From positions 1 through 45,063 of the forward strand of contig JAGWWM010000017.1 in assembly GCA_018970395.1 (NCBI GenBank): 45,063 nucleotides of DNA. Reading direction: 5' to 3'. This document shows, piece after piece, positions 40,601 through 45,063 of this stretch; the stretch's first letter is position 1; every line of letters starts with the position of its first letter. The translations under genes were made by a program, and so were the position numbers. The DNA is from Bacteroidota bacterium (GTDB taxonomy: Bacteria > Bacteroidota > Bacteroidia > Chitinophagales > Chitinophagaceae). The notes under the pieces are model-generated. The model was given only the letters and a program-made list of their open reading frames with translations. It was not told where the DNA came from and searched no databases.

Positions 40601-43164
40601 GTACACTCACTGTTACTGCTACCGGATCTGTGAATACCAATGCGCCATTCTATGCAGATAATTCTACCCTTTTGTATGATGCAGGCACTTTTACTTATAA
40701 TCGTTTTAATGAGTGGCAATCAGGAAGTGCTTCCACTGATCCGGGCGTTCCGTTTAATGTTCAGGTAAATGCAAATACCACTCTTAATATGGATGCCAAT
40801 GGCAGCGGATCCAGAACCTGTAGAGGAAGCTTGACGATTAACGGAACCTTCACGATGGGTGAAATGCCGAATGACATTATCGTAAGACAAGATATTAATA
40901 TTAATGCTGGAGGCAATTTAACACTTGGAGGTATTTCCGATTTAAACGTAGGAGATATTGAATTAGGGGGTAACTGGAATCATAATGGCGGGACTTTTAC
41001 AAATAAAGCAAGAGCGGTAAGATTTTCAGGTTCAGCAGATCAGACAGTAAATTTTGGGAGTGAAGAGGTTTTTGGATATGTGATTGTAAATAAGTCCGGC
41101 GGTAATCTTATTTTCAATTGTGACGCATTGATTGATGGAGGTAATTCCGGGTTTCCCCTTATATTACAAAATGGAAATATTGACTTAAAAGGGAAGATAC
41201 TGAGGTTTAACATGTGGAAGGCACCTAGTACACTACATGATATTTCTATTTCCGGGGGAGGGGTCAGACAAATTAACAGCTCTGTTTCAGGGGCTGTGTT
41301 TGCTTTTCAAAATGGCGACGGCAATTCGCGAGTTACTACTGTTACTGCAACTGTTGGTACGTTCCTTTCCTTTGGCGCTAATGTTACAGTGACTATTGGA
41401 GCGACCACTTCCGGCGTAAATTTTGCGGGGGTGGATTTTGGGAATAATGTTACAACCATTAACCAGACACTTCAGATTAATAATGGAGGATACGTGAAAA
41501 CAAATCCTCCAACATATGCTACGAATTCATTATTAAAATATAATATTACAGGGGAATATAAACGTTCTGATGAGTGGAAAACCACTTCAAACGTCGGATA
41601 TCCGTTTAATGTACAACTCTCCAATACTACATTATTCCTACCTGGAGGTTACATAAGCAGCCCGGATTTCAGAAATACTTTTCTAAATATGGCAGGAAGC
41701 CTGACCATTGATGCCGGTACTACTTTTGATATGAATAATAGCGGATTAAATAGTATGACCGTTCCGTTGATCGTCGGCTTAGATTTGAATTTAAATGGCA
41801 CTTTGATTGCTTCTAGTGATGTTAATGCGCATATACAGGTGGGTCGAGATTGGACAAGAAATACTGCCGCTGTGTTTACCCCTAATAACAAAAAAGTAAT
41901 TTTCAATTCTTCCAATAATTCAACCATTAATTTAAGCAACTCCGGAACTGAAACTTTTCATATTTTGGAAACTGCGAAGACTCTGACAACCAATTTGATT
42001 ACCCTCAGTAAACCTGTTGCCATAACTAATTCAGTTATTTTTGGTACTGGCAGGATTATATCATCTTATACGAATCCTTTAATAGTGGGTCATAACGCTA
42101 CTGTATCAGGTGCTTCCGATAATTCTTTTGTTGATGGGCCTGTTCGGAAAGTAGGACAGGTTGCTTCTCCTCCCTTTGTTTTTCCTGTTGGTAAACCCAT
42201 TTCAGGTACATCTATCGTTATTGGAGGGTATAGAAGTCTTAGCATTTCCAACCCTTCTAACTCTACCGATGAATTTACCTGTGAGTTTTATTTGGGTAAC
42301 TCCTACGGTCTGGGCACTGTCAGTGCGCCTCTAACAAGAGTAAGTAGCTGTGAATACTGGCGGCTGGATAGAGTTGGTTCGAGTGCGGTTAATGTAACTC
42401 TTTCGTGGAACTCAAAGAGTAAATGCGTAATCGGTAATTATGTAACGAATCCTGCTACACTGGTAGTTGCCAGAAGTAGCGCTACCGGTAATCCTTATTT
42501 ATCAAACGGTATCTGGACGAGTCTTGGCAGAGCAGGAGGCTCATCCGGCAATAATTCCGAAGGAACCGTAACCGCAACAGGAGTCAGCCAATTCAGTCCC
42601 TTTACTTTAGGCACAGAGAGTGTTACCGAAAACCCCCTCCCTTTCTACCTGCTTTCTTTTATGGGAAAAATTGCAAGTACGCATGCACAATTAGATTGGT
42701 CTGCAGGCGGAAATGATGAACAAAAAGAATATTGGGTGGAACATAGTACGGATGGCGTCAACTTCAAAGTAATAAAAGTGGTCACCGCCAAACCGGTACT
42801 CGAAAAGGCTTCCTACTCCAGCTTCCATGCCAATCCTTCCGACGGATGGAATTTCTATCGCATCACTGCCGTGGCACTGAATGGAGATAAAAAGCAAACC
42901 CATATCGTGCGCCTTTATTTCGGAAAAGCTGCCAGAATCAGCCTATCTCCCAATCCCGTCTCTTCCTCCCTCAACCTCACGATCCCAGAACCGGAAAAAG
43001 TCAATGCTGTTGCGCTCTACAATGCAGCCGGTCAATTCATAAAAGAATTCCGCGGACTGCGATCCAGTCAAACTATAGATGTATCTCAATATCCCGCCGG
43101 ACATTATCTGTTGCGCGTCCTTTCGCACCAAGGTGTGCTGACGATTCCGTTTGTGAAGCGGTAA
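37615..43164 (+). CDS. Giant modular surface protein with T9SS type A sorting domain
   Basis: An 1849-residue secreted protein. The signal peptide ends near LQAQ (about residue 38). The N-terminal region (to about 320) has no clear domain name. Two tandem PKD-like modules follow (about 322-415 and 416-505; GATSQTYSIASVSGATSYSW and GATNQTYTISAVSGASTYTW). Next come Ig_7-like modules (about 506-592, 717-791 and 792-878: ATISASVSAGETIDWYSVSS, TTIQWYPASIGG, FTIDWYAVATGG). The remainder is beta-helix-like Thr/Gly/Asn-rich repeat (about 880-1450). The type A sorting domain lies at about 1774-1849 (SLSPNPVSSS...YNAAGQFIKEF...YPAGHYLLRVL). Adhesion or structural function is inferred; no enzyme motif is visible. 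Alternative start M5 at 37627. Confidence 0.88.
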   Translation: MRGIMNIFYCNLFKYFFYFNRAIGFSFLLFFLSDLQAQPFIRTSGGYGQYGYIEKDASVTNFLVANGGFGNIFQYGVRTYLAGPNVTKYNYTGSGSCARGDDATSNYDNSSSALAAGNIMFSSVFVEYCGPVYSCGGSMTPATACFNERSFFVMDLEGKTDALSSNVCYNSAASNVVLSFTISNGNTSGQFLNRLWISNDGTAAEGNSNDIRNDAFLLYYEAANGSETFNGNESSAILYGDWGGNSLTNNEYGNESLNIPIPQNSTGGLRCYVVLRGTSSYLNSSAIGKTLRLAVMADGIGITPNRDVSYSRMRIDLTRPSSSSFTITNVPATPGTITGTSIQCAGATSQTYSIASVSGATSYSWTVPTGWAITTGATTNSITVTAGAVGQDGNITVTANNACGSSSSQAIAVSVTAGTPSTPGSITGNNTQCTGATNQTYTISAVSGASTYTWSVPTGWTIVSGSGTTSITVNAGTTGQNGNISVTAGNGCGTSASQSLAVSVAANPSVPTGASGATLCATGSATISASVSAGETIDWYSVSSAGSVLTGGTGVTSFSTPSISSTTSYFAQARNTTTGCLSTSRTTVTVTVNSPLDFVNTQFPTTTSSICAGSSFTAFGQVFETGLTNAAGQASGISAWLGYSSTNSDPSGSGWTWVSANFNAQVGNNDEYVATLSSLAAGTYYYAWRYQRSGCSFQYGGTSGTWANTSHNVQLNVNSTAPTATSSQSFCSGATVANLSATGTTIQWYPASIGGTALSTSTALVNGNYFATQTIGGCESQSRTQVTVTVNSLPSSPTGAVGATSCASGTAAISVANPGIGFTIDWYAVATGGTVLTNGSGVTSFTTPALSTTTTYYAAIRNTSTTCASATRTAVVVNINPTGLWIGGANGNWNVSGNWCGGIPSSSTDVIIPAGSAVTIDAAATARTITINSSATLNGSSSTLTVSGNFTNNGTFNRNTGTVIFNATATLSGTIEFNNVRLQGNVNFGTASTIHGTLTVTATGSVNTNAPFYADNSTLLYDAGTFTYNRFNEWQSGSASTDPGVPFNVQVNANTTLNMDANGSGSRTCRGSLTINGTFTMGEMPNDIIVRQDININAGGNLTLGGISDLNVGDIELGGNWNHNGGTFTNKARAVRFSGSADQTVNFGSEEVFGYVIVNKSGGNLIFNCDALIDGGNSGFPLILQNGNIDLKGKILRFNMWKAPSTLHDISISGGGVRQINSSVSGAVFAFQNGDGNSRVTTVTATVGTFLSFGANVTVTIGATTSGVNFAGVDFGNNVTTINQTLQINNGGYVKTNPPTYATNSLLKYNITGEYKRSDEWKTTSNVGYPFNVQLSNTTLFLPGGYISSPDFRNTFLNMAGSLTIDAGTTFDMNNSGLNSMTVPLIVGLDLNLNGTLIASSDVNAHIQVGRDWTRNTAAVFTPNNKKVIFNSSNNSTINLSNSGTETFHILETAKTLTTNLITLSKPVAITNSVIFGTGRIISSYTNPLIVGHNATVSGASDNSFVDGPVRKVGQVASPPFVFPVGKPISGTSIVIGGYRSLSISNPSNSTDEFTCEFYLGNSYGLGTVSAPLTRVSSCEYWRLDRVGSSAVNVTLSWNSKSKCVIGNYVTNPATLVVARSSATGNPYLSNGIWTSLGRAGGSSGNNSEGTVTATGVSQFSPFTLGTESVTENPLPFYLLSFMGKIASTHAQLDWSAGGNDEQKEYWVEHSTDGVNFKVIKVVTAKPVLEKASYSSFHANPSDGWNFYRITAVALNGDKKQTHIVRLYFGKAARISLSPNPVSSSLNLTIPEPEKVNAVALYNAAGQFIKEFRGLRSSQTIDVSQYPAGHYLLRVLSHQGVLTIPFVKR

Positions 43165-43235
43165 CAATTTTAAATCAAAAGTCAAAAGGCAAAAGCAAAA
43201 AAAAATGTCGAGTGACGGAGTCGCATTAGAATATA

Positions 43236-43267
43236 TCCCCCTCTTTTAGGCGGGGGACTAAGGGGGA
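43236..43267. repeat. CCCCCT/AGGGGG hairpin between the surface protein and topA
   Basis: TCCCCCT (43236-43242) can pair with AGGGGGA (43261-43267), or CCCCC (43237-43241) with GGGGG (43252-43256). It lies just after the topA stop on the minus strand and about 70 bases after the plus-strand gene stop, so it may terminate either. It is preceded by an A/C/G-rich low-complexity stretch at 43170-43204 (AAAAGTCAAAAGGCAAAAGC). Confidence 0.5.
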
Positions 43268-43278
43268 GGACTTTTCTT

Positions 43279-45063
43279 TCACTTCTTCTTCGCTGCCTTC
43301 TTGGTTGCTGCTTTTTTAGCAGGCGCTTTTTTGGAGGCTGCTTTTTTTGCCGGTGCTTTCGAAGCTTTGGTGACTTTACTGAATGCTCCAGGCACCTGCG
43401 CAAGAATCATTGCTTTTACTTCTTCGATTGTAAGCAATGCAGCTTCTTCGGAAGTATATTTTGTGTCGTTCTTTTTCTTGCCCAGCTTCAGCATCTTCTT
43501 CCCAAAACGGATGAAGGGACCCCATCGTCCATTTTCTACAGATATGTTTTCTTCCGGCCACCGCACAATGAAACGATTCGCTTCTTTCTCCATTTTCGCA
43601 TCAATCAATTCCTCCATATCCTGCTGACTAAGCGCATCAAAATTGTATTTGCGAGGAACGTTGATAAACATGCCGTCCCATTTGATGAAGGGTCCAAATC
43701 GTCCTTTTCCCTTTGTGATGGGCTTGCTTTCATAATATCCCACCGGCGCGTCGGCATTTTGCTTTTCCTGTATAATGGCCAGTGCTCTTTCGAGTGTAAT
43801 ATCCAACGGGTCTTCTCCGCGGGGAATGGATATAAACTGGTCATTCAATTTGATATAAGGACCAAATCTTCCGGTATTTACTACCAATTCCGCACCTTCG
43901 TGTTCCCCAAGCGTTTTGGGTAATTCGAATAATTTCATCGCATCCTCCAGTGTAATGGTCTCAATGCTCTGGTCTTTTCTCAACGCTGCAAATCTTGGTT
44001 TCTCTTCATCGGCCACATCGCCTATTTGTACCATTGGTCCGAACCTTCCCATTCTAGCCACAATTTTTTTGCCGGTCTTCTGTTCAATGCCTAATTCGCG
44101 CTCTCCCTTAATGCGCTCTGCGGTTTCAATGGTTTCTTCCACATTCTTTTTGAAGGGAGTGTAAAATTTAGAAAGCATTTTATTCCACTTCATTTTGCCA
44201 TCTGCCACATGATCAAATTCTTCCTCTATCTGTGCAGTAAAACCATAATCCATGATGGTTTCAAAATGCTGTTTCAAAAAATCGGTGACTACCAGGCCCA
44301 AATCAGTAGGAAATAATTTTCCTTTTTCCGCACCGGTCATTTCTCTCGTTGCTTTCTTGCTAATCACATCTTCTTTTAACTGAATGATGCGCACATCACG
44401 GGCAACGCCTTCCTTCTCTCTTTTTTCTACGTAACCTCTCTTAAGAATAGTGGTAATGGTAGGAGCGTAGGTAGAAGGCCTGCCAATGCCCAACTCTTCA
44501 AGTTTTTTTACCAGCGAAGCCTCTGTATATCGGGGCGCAGGTCGGGAAAATTTTTCGGTCGCATTCATTTCTACCAATGGCAGCTGTTGTCCTGTTTTCA
44601 AAGGCGGCAACATACTTTCTTCTCCCTGCTCTTCCAACTCTTCTTCGTCGCGTCCTTCACGATAGACTTTGAGAAATCCGTCAAACTTCAACACTTCACC
44701 CTCCGCCTTCAAGATTGCGCGTTGAGTAGAGATTTCAATATTCGCAGTCGTTCTTTCCAATACAGCATCTGCCATTTGAGAAGCCATGGTGCGTTTCCAG
44801 ATCAGCTCATACAATTTTTTCCCATCGGCATCTTCTACAGTCGTATTCTCCATGTAGGTTGGTCGAATGGCTTCGTGCGCTTCCTGCGCGCTCTCATTTT
44901 TGTTTTTATATTTTCTGAATTGATGATATTTGTCTCCGTACATTCCCTTGATGGTACGGGTAATATCTCCCAATGCAGTATCACTCAAATTCACACTGTC
45001 CGTCCGCATGTAGGTAATCTTTCCACTCTCATACAATCGCTGTGCAATCTGCATGGTTCTGCT
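43279..45063 (-). CDS. topA: DNA topoisomerase I (5' end cut by window)
   Basis: The C-terminal 594 residues of TopA; the N-terminal TOPRIM part lies beyond the window edge (the frame is open to base 45063, reading S-R-T before MQIAQRLYE). TopA relaxes negative supercoils through a 5'-phosphotyrosine. Active-site Tyr is in GKITYMRTDS (codon 45010-45012). Other motifs are AQEAHEAIRPT and LEELGIGRPSTYAPTITTILKRGYVEK. At least four C-terminal repeats of the [G]R[FW]GP type follow (GRFGPMVQIG, GRFGPYIKLN, GRFGPFIKWD, GRWGPFIRFG). It ends in a Lys/Ala-rich tail (about 33 residues, KKAASKKAPAKKAATKKAAKKK-like). Zinc fingers are absent. Such tails are known from Bacteroidota TopA. Confidence 0.96.
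   Translation of the reverse strand, partial: SRTMQIAQRLYESGKITYMRTDSVNLSDTALGDITRTIKGMYGDKYHQFRKYKNKNESAQEAHEAIRPTYMENTTVEDADGKKLYELIWKRTMASQMADAVLERTTANIEISTQRAILKAEGEVLKFDGFLKVYREGRDEEELEEQGEESMLPPLKTGQQLPLVEMNATEKFSRPAPRYTEASLVKKLEELGIGRPSTYAPTITTILKRGYVEKREKEGVARDVRIIQLKEDVISKKATREMTGAEKGKLFPTDLGLVVTDFLKQHFETIMDYGFTAQIEEEFDHVADGKMKWNKMLSKFYTPFKKNVEETIETAERIKGERELGIEQKTGKKIVARMGRFGPMVQIGDVADEEKPRFAALRKDQSIETITLEDAMKLFELPKTLGEHEGAELVVNTGRFGPYIKLNDQFISIPRGEDPLDITLERALAIIQEKQNADAPVGYYESKPITKGKGRFGPFIKWDGMFINVPRKYNFDALSQQDMEELIDAKMEKEANRFIVRWPEENISVENGRWGPFIRFGKKMLKLGKKKNDTKYTSEEAALLTIEEVKAMILAQVPGAFSKVTKASKAPAKKAASKKAPAKKAATKKAAKKK

Noticed and set aside
1-45063. tRNA, rRNA, riboswitch (FMN, Mn, TPP) or intact insertion sequence.
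   Set aside because: None recognised by eye; ribD and terC leaders are too short or lack the conserved riboswitch cores. A covariance-model search would be needed to exclude divergent RNAs.

Overview
The window looks like a chromosomal segment of a Bacteroidota bacterium, most likely a Chitinophagales-type lineage (lineage inferred, not proven). Reasons: three proteins carry type IX secretion (T9SS) C-terminal sorting domains, one beside a PorP/SprF partner; gldF and gldG are present; MurF and alanine racemase are fused; -7 boxes of the TAnnTTTG type precede several genes; Shine-Dalgarno sequences are essentially absent. By eye the GC content is near 40-45%. No tRNA, rRNA, CRISPR, prophage or intact transposase was recognised.

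Layout. 1-88: hairpin-bearing flank. 89-379: clpS (-). 508-4707: a T9SS type B surface protein and its PorP/SprF-like partner (+). 4727-5849: a stand-alone CBM48 protein and a lipoprotein (-). 6048-9459: ndk (-) divergent from nrnA (+), then an FKBP lipoprotein (+) convergent with queG (-). 9642-14129: clpB, followed by a probable operon of a DsbA-like protein, a PNPOx-like flavoprotein and a DUF985 cupin (+). 14139-17176: namZ, ppa, half-size tauE and a FISUMP protein (-). 17347-21234: SlyD-like FKBP, pepT, SPFH protein, exbB and exbD (+). 21238-25454: prmC (-), ribD and yigZ (+), ydcF-like and hbd-like (-). 25649-30895: secreted GH13 alpha-amylase, a CarboxypepD_reg-like lipoprotein and lspA (+). 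30880-37116: murF-alr with terC, and gldF with gldG (-). 37615-43164: an 1849-residue T9SS type A surface protein (+). 43279-45063: topA (-), cut by the window end.

Most genes are housekeeping: peptidoglycan precursor synthesis (murF-alr), muropeptide recycling (namZ), lipoprotein maturation (lspA), release-factor methylation (prmC), queuosine (queG), riboflavin (ribD), proteostasis (clpB, clpS, FKBPs) and DNA topology (topA). The accessory layer is the T9SS and gliding cargo. I found no convincing undescribed multi-gene system. The most unusual signal is a family of period-7 repeats that abut stop codons, switch between AT-rich and AACCTAC-type units in register, and in one case lie in frame inside murF-alr. 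Next are REP-like palindromes flanking gldFG.
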